A stretch of 64,000 nucleotides of DNA from Stenotrophomonas nitritireducens (GTDB lineage Bacteria > Pseudomonadota > Gammaproteobacteria > Xanthomonadales > Xanthomonadaceae). Both the position numbers and the translations under genes were made by a program. Location: contig NZ_CP016756.1 in the NCBI RefSeq assembly GCF_001700965.1, positions 186,001 to 250,000 on the forward strand. Direction: 5' to 3'. This document shows positions 7,265-15,779 of this stretch, piece after piece. Numbering within the stretch: the first letter of the stretch is position 1; every line of letters starts with the position of its first letter. A model generated the notes under the pieces. That model saw only the letters and a program-made list of their open reading frames with translations, had not been told where the DNA came from and did not search any database.

Positions 7265-8698
7265 TCATGGAAGGAGCAACTCGCACAGCAGCAGATCAAC
7301 CGAAAGTTGCCCGGCCCAGGGATGCCTTTCCGACACCCACAGCAAACAGCCCCCGGCCAGAGGGCCGGAGGCTGTGGAAGCAACAATCACAAGGTGAGTC
7401 AGGCGGCGAAATCCGCCTGTTTGCCAATGCCGCAAGCCAACCCTGAATTCACGACGCAGATGACGGCGTCCCGATCGGAGCTGCTCTGCAATGTAGTTCA
7501 CGTAGTCTGCCTTGGGCATCGCCCGCCCGTGCAGGTAACCCTGGGTGGTATGGCAACCAAGGCTGCGTACCATGTCCAGATCGCGGTAGGTCTCCACGCC
7601 TTCAACCACCACCGTCGCCACCATCTGCCGCGCCATCGCAATGGTGCTGGCCAGCAGGCAGCGCGCATGGGCGTGCTCACGCGCCTCCACCAGCATGCTG
7701 CGGTTGATCTTCAACTCATTGAACGGCACCTGCAGCAGCCGGTCCAGCGAGGAATCGCCGCTGCCAAAGTCATCAATGGCGCAATTGAAGCCACGCAGGC
7801 GCAGCTGCGTGACCGCACCGGCCAACGCCGGATTGCACAGCTCACCGCCGTCCTCGGTGATTTCAATCACCACCCGACCCGGGTCGACACCCGCATGGTA
7901 GGCGTGGTCGGCGACGCTCTGCGCCCAATGGACGCCGGCCGCCACCCGCGCCGGCACATTGACCGCCGTCAGCAGCGAAGAACCCGGACCTTCGGCAGCA
8001 ATGCAGTCGAAAGCGCAGGACAGCATGTAGTCGGTGAACGGCTCAAGCAGGCCAGCACGCTCGAACGCCGGCAGGAACTGTGCAGGCGCCAATACCGAGC
8101 CATCCGGACGGTGCCAGCGCGCCAGCACCTCGGCGCCGCGCAGCAGCCCGGTAATGGCGCAGTGCTGGGGCTGGAAATACGCCTGGATCTGTTGCTCCAG
8201 CAAGGCACCGCGCAGCTCGTCGCTGGAGAACACCGGCTGGAATGGCATGGCCGCTGCGCCGCGGGCGTCGCCTACCGTGTCGGTCGAGGCAGCGACAATG
8301 TTCCTGATCTGCTCCGGCCTCAGTGGCTTGCGCACTGCAGCCACCACGTTCAGGCCGCGATGCGCCGCATAGGCGGACGCGGCATTCAAGATGCGACTGG
8401 GCTGGCTGCTCACCACCGCCAGACGGGTCGACTTGCAACGCTCCGCCAACAGGTCGATCACCTGCAGGCCCGTGAGGTCGACGATATCCAGGTCAAGAAT
8501 GACCAGATCCCAGCGGCGCTCCCGCAGTGCCGTGACGGCGCGGTCGCCATCCAGGGCAGAAACGACTTCAGACACCCCTGATTGACGCAGCACTTTGGCC
8601 ATCGGAAGATGCTGCAGTTCGTTACCGTCGACTACCAGCGCATTGTGGATCATCCGGGTATCCGGTTGGGGCGATGCAAATTTGGCAATAGCGTTCAT
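7265..8698 (-). CDS. REC-EAL response regulator, c-di-GMP phosphodiesterase (RocR-like)
   Basis: The 477-residue frame starts at 8698 (GGAG 9 nt upstream). A receiver domain (about 18-135, acceptor D69 in LVILDLDIVD, but DG instead of the usual DD acidic pair) precedes an EAL domain. Catalytic motifs are present: E of GAEVLARWHRPDG, N of AVNVPA, E of EITEDG, DD of CAIDDFGSG, K of LKIN, E of VVVEGVET and Q of TQGYLHGR. It is probably an active phosphodiesterase, like RocR, which opposes Roc-driven Cup fimbria expression. It is divergent from the hybrid kinase. The last 50 or so residues are not EAL-like and cross a terminator-like hairpin; another frame stops at 7399 just before it, so the true 3' end may differ. 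Confidence 0.9.
   Translation of the reverse strand: MNAIAKFASPQPDTRMIHNALVVDGNELQHLPMAKVLRQSGVSEVVSALDGDRAVTALRERRWDLVILDLDIVDLTGLQVIDLLAERCKSTRLAVVSSQPSRILNAASAYAAHRGLNVVAAVRKPLRPEQIRNIVAASTDTVGDARGAAAMPFQPVFSSDELRGALLEQQIQAYFQPQHCAITGLLRGAEVLARWHRPDGSVLAPAQFLPAFERAGLLEPFTDYMLSCAFDCIAAEGPGSSLLTAVNVPARVAAGVHWAQSVADHAYHAGVDPGRVVIEITEDGGELCNPALAGAVTQLRLRGFNCAIDDFGSGDSSLDRLLQVPFNELKINRSMLVEAREHAHARCLLASTIAMARQMVATVVVEGVETYRDLDMVRSLGCHTTQGYLHGRAMPKADYVNYIAEQLRSGRRHLRREFRVGLRHWQTGGFRRLTHLVIVASTASGPLAGGCLLWVSERHPWAGQLSVDLLLCELLLP
7349..7372 (-). terminator. terminator-like hairpin inside the 3' end of the REC-EAL frame
   Basis: A 10-bp GC-rich stem with one G-U pair (arms 7349-7358 and 7363-7372, loop AGAG on the plus strand) is followed on the minus strand by CTGTTTGCTG. 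It looks like a rho-independent terminator but lies upstream of the annotated stop at 7265. Confidence 0.5.
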
Positions 8699-8877
8699 GG
8701 GGGATGTCTCCACGCCAGGAGCGGCGGTAGCTGGGAAGGATGTGTTTTCGATGGGGTCATTGTTCCAGCGCAACGCCCACCGCTACATCAGCCAAGTCCG
8801 AATATTCATCCGGCACGCTTCGGACAAGGCCGTGACACAAGGTTTTCAGCGCAGCAACCGGCAGTAGCCGCTAATGA

Positions 8878-11800
8878 GTGAAATCTCAAATGGTCTCCGA
8901 AACGGGTACCGCAACAGGCGAAACAGGGCCCCAACCATCCGGTCGCGCGAATGCACTCAAACTGCTGAGCCGCCATCAGCGTGGCCTGCTCTATGGCGGC
9001 GGCATCATCACCACGCTGATCCTGGCCGCCGTCACTGCCGTGGTCATCCATTCGCAGATCCGCGACTACATCGCCGAACGCCACACCGACCAGACCAGCC
9101 GCCGCATCGCCCTGCAGTCCACGCTTGCCGTCCGCGAGGGCGCGCTGCGGATCACCACCGCGCAGGAGGAATACGCCTGGGAGTCGCGGCAGAACCCTGA
9201 TCCGGATCTGCTGTACAGGTTTGCGGACAGCAAGGGCCGCATGACCCTGCAGCGCTCGGCGAATTCGCCGCACGTGCTGGTCGTTGCCGACCTGCAGGGC
9301 GGCCAAGCCGCCAGCTATGGGCCGTATCTCAAACTTGCCGACGAAGTCAGCCACCAGGCGGGCACCTTCGCCCGTGCGTTGAGCGCATCCATCTACTTCC
9401 ATAACCCGGAGCAGACCTTCCTCGGCGCCGGCCCTCTGCCGGACGCCAACCTGCCCGCCGCGCTGGCACGCGAGGCCAATCCGGCGCTGATCCAGCGCCT
9501 GGTGCCCGACCAGGCCATGACCTTCAAGGCCAGCCGCACCGCTCCCGCACAGGCGGCTGGGCCAGCCTGGCTGCCGGTATCGGTGGATCCGCTCAGTGGC
9601 AAGCCCTCGCTGCATCTGCGCCAGGTCGCCAGCAGCGACGCCGGCCCATTCGCGGTATTCATCGCCTCCTACCCGCTGGAACTGGTCACCCCCCTGCTCG
9701 ATGCCTCGCAGGTCGATGAGTTCTGGGTAATCGTCAATGCCGATGGCGAGTTGTTCCTTGGCAACAGCCAGCCCGGTGCCACAGCGCTGGCGCGGCTGCC
9801 AATCGCACGTTGGGCTGCTGCGGCGCCGCCGGGCAGCAAAGGCCGGTTTGAAAACAAGGATGGGCGGTTCGTCGCCACCGAAGTGATTTCAAGCGCCAAT
9901 GCAGGTTGGCAGCTGATCCACACCTTCTCCTGGCGGACGATCCTCGCTGCGCTCTGGCCCACCCTGCTGGCCTACGTCGCGGCGATGCTGCTCGCGATCA
10001 GCATTGTCTGGGCCGCACTTCTGCTGATCGACAGAAAGGTATTCCGCCCCGGCTATGTGCGTTCAGAGCGGATCGTGGAAAGCGAGAACCTGAACCGGAC
10101 GATGGTGGAAGCAGCGCCGTCCGGCCAGGCCCTGCTCTCCCTGGGCAGCGGGGAGGTATTGCTGAAGAACGCGGTGATGACGCGCTATGCACAGCGCCTG
10201 TCGGCTTCCGCAACACCGCTGCACCAGCATTTTCTGCAGGCGTTTCACCGCCACGGCGCTGGAACGATCGCCTCGCCCGGCATCGAACTGACGATCCAGA
10301 CCGAAGACGAAGCGGAATGTTCACTGCTGGTCAGCATCGTCCCAAGCAAGTACCGCGGGGAGGATGTACTGCTGTGCAACTTCACCGACATCACCCTGCG
10401 CAAGAAGGTCGAACAGGAACTGCAGAACGCCCGCGCTGCCTCGGAAGCCGCCAACCAGGCCAAGTCGACCTTCCTGGCAATCATGAGTCACGAAATCCGC
10501 ACGCCGATGAATGCGATCCTCGGCAATCTGGAGCTGCTGGAAAGGACCACACTGGACGACCCCCAGCGCAGCCGGCTGCATGCCGTCACCTCGTCTTCCG
10601 CCGCCTTGCTCAACATCATCAACGACATCCTGGACTTCTCCAAGGTGGAATCCGGGCAGATGACGGTCGAGTCCATCCCCGTCAATCTGAAGGAGATCGC
10701 CCAGCAGTCCATCGCGATGTTCTCGCCGATGGCGCACGCCAAAGGGCTGGCCATCGATCTCATCGTTGATGATTCCCTGCAGCCGCATTACCTGGGGGAC
10801 CCCACCCGCCTGCGCCAGATCATGTTCAACCTGATCAGCAACGCCATCAAGTTCACCGAAACCGGCGACGTGCTGGTCGAGCTCTATCTGCAGGATGACG
10901 AAAATCCTGATTCGGCCCTGGTGCTTGGGGTAAGCGACACCGGCATCGGCATGACGGCGGAACAGTGCGATTCCCTGTTCAGCACCTTTTCCCAGGCCGA
11001 TTCAACCATCGCCCGGCGGTATGGGGGCACCGGCCTTGGGCTTGCGCTGTGCAAGCGGCTGGCCGAGCTGATGGGCGGCAGCATCGAGGTCAGGAGCGAA
11101 CCGGCCAAAGGCAGCACGTTCCTGGTGAACCTGCCGCTGCAACCTGCCAAGGGAGCAATGCCCGCCGATGTACCGATGGCCGTTGTTGTTCGGCCAGGTG
11201 CAGCACTGCATGTGCTGGTGGTCGACGATCACCCGGCCAACCGGAAACTCCTGCAGATGCAGCTGGAGACCCTGGGATGCAGCGCCGACACCTTCGAAGA
11301 CTGCGGCGCGGCCATTGCCGCCTTCACCCATCAGCATTACGACCTGATCCTCACCGACCTCAACATGCCCGGCATGGACGGCTACACCTTCGCCAGTTGC
11401 CTGCGCAACCGCAAGGTGGCCACACCAATCATCGCGGTCACCGCACATATATCCGATCGCGACCGGCTGCGCAGCCAGGAGGCCGGCATCAACCGCATCC
11501 TGATCAAGCCGGTGTTGCTGGAGACCTTGCAGAACGCCTTGTCACAGATTTCAGACAAGGTGCTGGCAGCTGCCAGCGTGCACAGGCGCGTCGATATCGG
11601 CACCGGCCCGCTGCCAGACGAAGTACATGCGCCGCTGCTCGCGTCACTGGACGAGTCGCTCGTTGCCATAAGGCACGCACTGCAGCCTGCATTGATGGGC
11701 GCATCACCGACAATGACGCTGGACCAACGCGTCGACGTCATAGGCAAGCACCTTCACTCACTGCGTGGCGCTTTTGCGTTCATCCATGAGGCGGCCATCG

Positions 11801-11919
11801 CCGACAGATGCGCGGCAATGGAGGCAATGCTGGATCAAAAAAGCCTGGGCGAGCTGGAAGCGGCGCTCACCGAACTCGATACCCTGGCCCACGTCGCATT
11901 GACGCGCAGGCAGCAATGA
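8878..11919 (+). CDS. hybrid sensor histidine kinase HK-REC-HPt (RocS/BvgS-like)
   Basis: The 1013-residue inner-membrane kinase has TM1 at about 37-57, a periplasmic sensor region of about 300 residues without a recognisable solute-binding fold, and TM2 at about 358-384. A PAS-like linker, HisKA with H538 ([13 protein letters not shown]) and HATPase ([32 protein letters not shown]) follow. A receiver domain has acceptor D827 ([13 protein letters not shown]), and a C-terminal HPt has H960 (HSLRG). A His-Asp-His-Asp relay would feed the receivers of the nearby RcsB-like and REC-EAL proteins. The frame begins with GTG at 8878; ATG at 8890 is an alternative and neither has a strong ribosome site. 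It is divergent from the REC-EAL gene over about 180 bp. Confidence 0.94.
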   Translation: MKSQMVSETGTATGETGPQPSGRANALKLLSRHQRGLLYGGGIITTLILAAVTAVVIHSQIRDYIAERHTDQTSRRIALQSTLAVREGALRITTAQEEYAWESRQNPDPDLLYRFADSKGRMTLQRSANSPHVLVVADLQGGQAASYGPYLKLADEVSHQAGTFARALSASIYFHNPEQTFLGAGPLPDANLPAALAREANPALIQRLVPDQAMTFKASRTAPAQAAGPAWLPVSVDPLSGKPSLHLRQVASSDAGPFAVFIASYPLELVTPLLDASQVDEFWVIVNADGELFLGNSQPGATALARLPIARWAAAAPPGSKGRFENKDGRFVATEVISSANAGWQLIHTFSWRTILAALWPTLLAYVAAMLLAISIVWAALLLIDRKVFRPGYVRSERIVESENLNRTMVEAAPSGQALLSLGSGEVLLKNAVMTRYAQRLSASATPLHQHFLQAFHRHGAGTIASPGIELTIQTEDEAECSLLVSIVPSKYRGEDVLLCNFTDITLRKKVEQELQNARAASEAANQAKSTFLAIMSHEIRTPMNAILGNLELLERTTLDDPQRSRLHAVTSSSAALLNIINDILDFSKVESGQMTVESIPVNLKEIAQQSIAMFSPMAHAKGLAIDLIVDDSLQPHYLGDPTRLRQIMFNLISNAIKFTETGDVLVELYLQDDENPDSALVLGVSDTGIGMTAEQCDSLFSTFSQADSTIARRYGGTGLGLALCKRLAELMGGSIEVRSEPAKGSTFLVNLPLQPAKGAMPADVPMAVVVRPGAALHVLVVDDHPANRKLLQMQLETLGCSADTFEDCGAAIAAFTHQHYDLILTDLNMPGMDGYTFASCLRNRKVATPIIAVTAHISDRDRLRSQEAGINRILIKPVLLETLQNALSQISDKVLAAASVHRRVDIGTGPLPDEVHAPLLASLDESLVAIRHALQPALMGASPTMTLDQRVDVIGKHLHSLRGAFAFIHEAAIADRCAAMEAMLDQKSLGELEAALTELDTLAHVALTRRQQ

Positions 11920-11952
11920 GCTGCCGCTGTCAGCGAAAGCGGCTCATCACGC

Positions 11953-12954
11953 TCATGGGTAGCTGAGCGTGAAGGTCGCCCGTCCATTCGCAGTACCCGG
12001 TTCGATGACTGCCGCCGTCTGCAGGTAGCGTGCCGTCAGTGGAATGCGGAACAAGCCATTGCCGGCATGCCCGGCAGACCATTGATTGATAGCACCGACC
12101 GCAGAGGAATCCGGCCCGAATTTCAGCACCTCGCCGTCCTTGAGCACCTGGATGGCCACACCCTTGGCACTGGAAGCCGCGCTCAATGCCATCCTGTCGC
12201 TGCGGTTGAGGGGATTGCCCGCGTCGGTAATCGTTGCCGCAACCTGTACCAAGCCTGCGGCATGGCCCCCGCCGCACATCAGATCGATGGAGAACGGCCG
12301 TGCCGACGAGGAACTACCTACGCCGTCGAATGCACTGAGCTGAACATTGCCGAGAAACGCCTCAACGGCTGGCGTTGCCACCTTGCAGGTTGGTTTCTGT
12401 GGCGAGATGGTCACCGGGTTGCTCAAACGGATCGACCACAACTGGAAGCCGTCCGCTGCAGGAACCGTGGCTTTAACAATTTCTCCCTGCAGCGTGCCGG
12501 AGCCGGTGATGTCGCCGATCTTGATGATCTCCAGGCTCAGGTATTTCAGGTTGACGGGGTAGAAATCACGTCCGTAAATTGCCGAAGTCGGATAAAATTG
12601 ACCCGTCGCGAACGCTGCACGCACGCCTATCCCGGCAATTCCGGTCGCATGGATGTTCTGGCCAACCTCGGCACCGGTGGTTACCTCCCATACGCCCAGG
12701 ATTCCCTCGGGGGGTGTGTTCTGGCAGGTAATGGTGAGGGGCCGATGAAGCTCGAACCATCCGGAACGCGTTGCCAGGACCGTACCATCCGGCACATCAG
12801 GATTGATATGCACCGTGGAAAGGCCGCCAACATAGTTCACGGCAGGCTCGCCCGTAGTCGACTTGCAGGTGATTGCTGCCCAGGCACTGGATGGCAGCAC
12901 CGTCATCGCCAGCACAGTGACGAGCAGAATGGAAAGCCAACCTCGGATTTTCAT
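11953..12954 (-). CDS. fimbrial adhesin / minor tip subunit
   Basis: The 333-residue exported protein has a signal peptide ending AWA (about 1-26), an N-terminal beta-rich domain with a cysteine pair (ITCKS, ITCQN), and a C-terminal type 1 pilin-like domain (PTCKVA ... DLMCGGG). It ends with a donor-strand-like segment (IPLTARYLQTAAVI, GRATFTLSYP). This two-domain layout is that of tip adhesins of chaperone-usher fimbriae. The start at 12954 has AAGGAG 10 nt upstream. It lies apart from the pilin-chaperone-usher genes, convergent with the kinase gene (33-bp gap), and would need its own promoter. Receptor unknown. Confidence 0.85.
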   Translation of the reverse strand: MKIRGWLSILLVTVLAMTVLPSSAWAAITCKSTTGEPAVNYVGGLSTVHINPDVPDGTVLATRSGWFELHRPLTITCQNTPPEGILGVWEVTTGAEVGQNIHATGIAGIGVRAAFATGQFYPTSAIYGRDFYPVNLKYLSLEIIKIGDITGSGTLQGEIVKATVPAADGFQLWSIRLSNPVTISPQKPTCKVATPAVEAFLGNVQLSAFDGVGSSSSARPFSIDLMCGGGHAAGLVQVAATITDAGNPLNRSDRMALSAASSAKGVAIQVLKDGEVLKFGPDSSAVGAINQWSAGHAGNGLFRIPLTARYLQTAAVIEPGTANGRATFTLSYP

Positions 12955-13094
12955 ATCGAACCTGCTCCTTTCGGGGATCGTTCAGTTGCTGCCTGTGCGG
13001 CACATGGGCCCACAGGCGCAACAAAGAGAGCTCTCCGCTCGACAAAGACTGCGCGGGCCTGCACAACAGCCAGCAAGGACGGCGTGAACACCAC

Positions 13095-13361
13095 TCAGGA
13101 CATCATTGCCCAGAGCATCACTGCCTGACCCTGCTCGCCGAATACCTGCCTGCAAGGGCTGCGGATTCGTCCATGACCACGCAACAAAGCGTAGGCGGCG
13201 ATCGCATCGGCCGACATAGGACAGGTCCCAAACGGTAGCGTTAAGGCTGCGCCCCGTCCGAGAACCGGCGTGAGTACAAGACGCCACTGGCCGGATTCAT
13301 CTGGCAAAACCGCCACGCAAGCGATGACAGCGCGAATGCAGTAAAACTGCTCATCGGTCAT
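13095..13361 (-). CDS. small hypothetical protein
   Basis: The 88-residue product from the ATG at 13361 begins MTDEQFYCIRAVIACVAVLP and has a plausible mixed hydrophobic/charged composition with three cysteines. The frame is open upstream to 13445, overlapping the DUF4124 gene, but that extension is Arg-rich and unlike protein. The start is preceded only by a weak G-rich stretch. It follows the DUF4124 gene on the same strand at about 46 bp. No family recognised; it may be spurious. Confidence 0.35.
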   Translation of the reverse strand: MTDEQFYCIRAVIACVAVLPDESGQWRLVLTPVLGRGAALTLPFGTCPMSADAIAAYALLRGHGRIRSPCRQVFGEQGQAVMLWAMMS

Positions 13362-13407
13362 CCCCAATGCGCGACCACGTCTGGCGCATGTGGCGTTGCC
13401 ACGTCGC

Positions 13408-13797
13408 CTAACGGCAGGCCTGCTGGACGCGGTTGTCCCAGACACTGGACATGGCGAAGTCGCGCTTCAAACCGGCTTTGGCGTAGGCCTTGTCACGCGC
13501 CAACCGCACACGCTCACAGGCATCCTGCCGCCGCGGCGCCACCGCTTGCCGCCCCACCTTGCGCGGCGCCCTGATTCTGCTGCGATGCCCCTCGCGCAGT
13601 TGCTCACGCAACAGCTCAAGGCGTGCCAACGCGGCCGCGTCGACCGGCTCAGGCGTCGCGCGCCATCGTTTCAATTCGGTGCCTATGCAGGGATCGGACT
13701 GGTAGACGACGGCTTCGCCCGCCTCGCATTTGTAGACCGCTGGCCCGGCGGGCGCGGCCACGGCTGCAAGCAGCAGCAAACAGGAAAGCGTGTGCAC
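13408..13797 (-). CDS. DUF4124-type exported protein
   Basis: From the GTG at 13797 (AAGG 8 nt upstream) the 129-residue product has a signal peptide (VHTLSCLLLLAAVAAPAGPA), then the short DUF4124 pattern VYKCEAGEAVVYQSDPC with its cysteine pair. An Arg/Ala-rich helical region and a C-terminal half with two further cysteines (DACERV, QQACR) follow. The family is common in Xanthomonadaceae and periplasmic, of unknown function. A longer GTG start at 13845 is possible but would spoil the signal peptide. Confidence 0.75.
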   Translation of the reverse strand: MHTLSCLLLLAAVAAPAGPAVYKCEAGEAVVYQSDPCIGTELKRWRATPEPVDAAALARLELLREQLREGHRSRIRAPRKVGRQAVAPRRQDACERVRLARDKAYAKAGLKRDFAMSSVWDNRVQQACR

Positions 13798-13943
13798 ACC
13801 GGATGCCTTGTTCAGCCCGCTCAGCCCCCACGCTGACAGGGTCACGGCAGCACCGCAGTCGTCGATCAGGAAGTTGTTTCGTCAGGCTTCGCCTTTCCGG
13901 CGGCGACCGGTGGAACCGGCGTCATCAGCCCAGTCTCATTGCA

Positions 13944-13959
13944 TGAAGAAATTTCTTCA
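13944..13959. promoter_or_regulatory. 16-bp perfect palindrome upstream of tRNA promoter
   Basis: TGAAGAAATTTCTTCA is a perfect palindrome ending 8 bp before the -35 element of the tRNA-Ala promoter. It may be a protein site or act as an AT-rich upstream element. No known operator is matched. Confidence 0.4.
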
Positions 13960-13967
13960 CAAACTGC

Positions 13968-13996
13968 TTGCGGGAAAAAAGAAGGGCCGTTATGAT
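13968..13996 (+). promoter_or_regulatory. sigma-70 promoter of first tRNA-Ala/Glu pair
   Basis: TTGCGG (13968-13973), a 17-bp spacer and TATGAT (13991-13996) form a good sigma-70 promoter about 34 bp before the tRNA-Ala gene. Confidence 0.7.
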
Positions 13997-14029
13997 TTCG
14001 TTCTCGGCAGCAACGCAACAACGCTTCAC

Positions 14030-14105
14030 GGGGCCATAGCTCAGCTGGGAGAGCGCCTGCATGGCATGCAGGAGGTCAGCGGTTCGATCCCGCTTGGCTC
14101 CACCA
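14030..14105 (+). tRNA. tRNA-Ala (GGC), copy 1
   Basis: A 76-nt cloverleaf with acceptor GGGGCCA/TGGCTCC containing the G3-U70 pair that defines alanine tRNAs, anticodon loop ATGGCAT giving GGC, T-arm GGTTCGATCC, and an encoded CCA end. Confidence 0.97.
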
Positions 14106-14156
14106 AATCCGGACATTAGGCCGTCTGGATTGTCGACAATTTGATGAGTATAACGC

Positions 14157-14232
14157 GTCCCCATCGTCTAGAGGCCTAGGACATCACCCTTTCACGGTGG
14201 CGACCGGGGTTCGAATCCCCGTGGGGACGCCA
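14157..14232 (+). tRNA. tRNA-Glu (TTC), copy 1
   Basis: A 76-nt gene close to the canonical bacterial tRNA-Glu: acceptor GTCCCCA/TGGGGAC, anticodon loop CTTTCAC giving TTC, T-arm GGTTCGAATC, discriminator G and encoded CCA. It follows tRNA-Ala by 51 bp. Confidence 0.97.
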
Positions 14233-14249
14233 TTCATCAGGTACAAACG

Positions 14250-14275
14250 GACCCAGCCGTATCGGGTCTTTTTTT
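14250..14275 (+). terminator. weak terminator after first tRNA pair
   Basis: A 5-bp stem (GACCC / GGGTC) with a 9-nt loop is followed by seven Ts. Confidence 0.5.
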
Positions 14276-14319
14276 ATCGAAGCGATCTTCCCAAGAGATT
14301 GCACGGAAGAATAAAAAGC

Positions 14320-14347
14320 TTCCAATTCGATAAAAAGCCGCTATAAT
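14320..14347 (+). promoter_or_regulatory. sigma-70 promoter of second tRNA-Ala/Glu pair
   Basis: TTCCAA (14320-14325), a 16-bp spacer and a consensus TATAAT (14342-14347) are followed by GGCGGGC, a GC-rich discriminator typical of stringently controlled stable-RNA promoters. Confidence 0.7.
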
Positions 14348-14366
14348 GGCGGGCTAGCAACAACGT

Positions 14367-14442
14367 GGGGCCATAGCTCAGCTGGGAGAGCGCCTGCATG
14401 GCATGCAGGAGGTCAGCGGTTCGATCCCGCTTGGCTCCACCA
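14367..14442 (+). tRNA. tRNA-Ala (GGC), copy 2
   Basis: The 76 nt are identical in sequence to the copy at 14030-14105, including the G3-U70 pair, GGC anticodon and CCA end. Confidence 0.97.
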
Positions 14443-14493
14443 ATTCAGGCATTAGGCCGTCTGAATATACAACTTGAGATTCAAAGAATACGC

Positions 14494-14569
14494 GTCCCCA
14501 TCGTCTAGAGGCCTAGGACATCACCCTTTCACGGTGGCGACCGGGGTTCGAATCCCCGTGGGGACGCCA
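14494..14569 (+). tRNA. tRNA-Glu (TTC), copy 2
   Basis: The 76 nt are identical in sequence to the copy at 14157-14232. It follows tRNA-Ala copy 2 by 51 bp, the same spacing as in the first pair. Confidence 0.97.
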
Positions 14570-14578
14570 TTTTTTAGA

Positions 14579-14606
14579 AAGCTCCGAGAAATCGGAGCTT
14601 TTTTTT
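14579..14606 (+). terminator. rho-independent terminator of tRNA cluster
   Basis: A 9-bp stem AAGCTCCGA / TCGGAGCTT with a GAAA tetraloop runs into a T-tract, 9 nt after the second tRNA-Glu. Confidence 0.9.
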
Positions 14607-15000
14607 GCCTGTTGTTTGGAGCAGCCATGCCCTGCCCGCTCAACCCATACCAGGCGACCACTTATTCGGCCCGGTCCTTTCGCGGCCAATCAGATCGTTT
14701 CGAGCGCCTGACCGCTGACATCAACCTGCGGAAATACGGCTGGCATGCACAACACCTCCATGGCATTGCCAACCACATCGGCTGCCCGGCGTTGGCCACC
14801 GTTTTACTTTTGATGATTCCGGCGGACGAATAGTTCTGGGCGGGCGCGCAGTTGTCTCCTTGCTGGACGCAGCCAACGTCAGCAAGGCAGGACGAATGGA
14901 TAAACCAGCGCACAGAACTGCCCAACCACCATCGACAGAAAGCCTGATGCGCCAACATACTTCCGCCGAGCTGCCATCCAGCAAGCTCAGGGGAAATTCG
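14607..15000. other. 394-bp region without a supported gene
   Basis: Frames exist on both strands, but none has a convincing start or composition. The 3' end must contain the promoter of the small membrane protein at 15001. Nothing else recognised. Confidence 0.5.
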
Positions 15001-15273
15001 ATGAACAAGAAAGCACTCGCCATCTTGCTGGCTGGAGCGCTGTTGTCCTTTGGCGGCACGACAATGCATGCCCGTCATCTGTTTGCCGAACGCCCGCCTG
15101 CACCCGATCCGTCCAGCGGCCAGGTAGTCGAGTTCAAGGTCAAAGGATCGGATCGCATTGTTTACATCACCCGGCGCGACAGAATTCAGCACTGGTCGAT
15201 CCTGGGCCTGGGCATTGCGCTGTTCCTGCTGGGCGCCAAGTGCGGCGCGCTGCAACGAAGCCAGGATGCATAG
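15001..15273 (+). CDS. small two-helix membrane protein, hypothetical
   Basis: The 90-residue protein has a start-proximal hydrophobic segment (KKALAILLAGALLSFGG, signal or TM), a short polar domain (VVEFKVKGSDRIVYITRRD) and a second hydrophobic segment near 63-82 (SILGLGIALFLLGA). AGGGGAAA lies 4 nt before the ATG at 15001, which favours this start over upstream in-frame ATGs at 14860 and 14947. No family recognised. It is a stand-alone gene between the tRNA cluster and tRNA-Leu. Confidence 0.65.
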   Translation: MNKKALAILLAGALLSFGGTTMHARHLFAERPPAPDPSSGQVVEFKVKGSDRIVYITRRDRIQHWSILGLGIALFLLGAKCGALQRSQDA

Positions 15274-15540
15274 CTGGGAACGCGGTCCATCGGCCACCAC
15301 CTCGTGCGCGCCGCACGTCCCGCGAGAACAAGGGTGAGGTCAAAGGCGACAGGCGGGCGAATGGTCGGAGGCAATTGCGCGACTGAAGAAGTCCCTCATC
15401 GCTGGCACACATGGATGCATTGCCAGGAAAGCTTCTGCCGAGCATGGCTCGGCACTACACGCTGCACGATTTGATTCCAGGATCTGCATGCGTAGACCGC
15501 ATGGGCAAGATTGCGGAAAGGCATGCCAAATTCCAGGCAA
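15274..15540. repeat. intergenic stretch with one SMAG-like palindrome (15436-15458)
   Basis: The only structure seen is TGCCGAGCATGGCTCGGCAC followed by TAC, one arm-loop-arm unit of the GTAGTGCCGAGC palindrome family that recurs in the window. The rest shows no gene. Confidence 0.7.
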
Positions 15541-15562
15541 AGAAAAAGGCACCTAAGTGCCT
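15541..15562 (-). terminator. terminator of tRNA-Leu
   Basis: On the minus strand AGGCAC-TTAG-GTGCCT is followed by TTTTTCT, 9 nt beyond the tRNA-Leu CCA. Confidence 0.85.
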
Positions 15563-15570
15563 GTTTTCTC

Positions 15571-15657
15571 TGGTGCCGAAGGGGGGACTCGAACCCCCAC
15601 GCTTTTAAGGGCGGCGGATTTTGAATCCGCTGCGTCTACCGATTCCGCCACTTCGGC
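15571..15657 (-). tRNA. tRNA-Leu (CAA)
   Basis: An 87-nt class II tRNA on the minus strand: acceptor GCCGAAG/CTTCGGC, anticodon loop TTCAAAA giving CAA, a long variable arm typical of leucine tRNAs, T-arm GGTTCGAGTC and encoded CCA. A TATAAT (complement of 15671-15676) lies just upstream. Confidence 0.96.
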
Positions 15658-15779
15658 TGGCAGGAGCGGAATTATAGCGGAGCTTTCATCGCTTGGGCAT
15701 ACCTGGGCCGAAAATATTTGTGTAATGCCTGTTTCTGCGAGTGGCTATACTTCATCCGGGTTTGGTAAAGGGGCAAACG

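Noticed and set aside
8874..9200. Frame starting at ATG 8874, better placed than the kinase GTG
   Set aside because: It is out of frame with the kinase and ends quickly; its residues are Arg/His-rich. The kinase start remains 8878 or 8890.
11920..11952. Possible bidirectional terminator between kinase and adhesin
   Set aside because: The GAGC...GCTC pairing needs a 3-nt bulge and has no T-tract.
13790..14119. Plus-strand frame running through the first tRNA-Ala
   Set aside because: Most of it is promoter and tRNA sequence.
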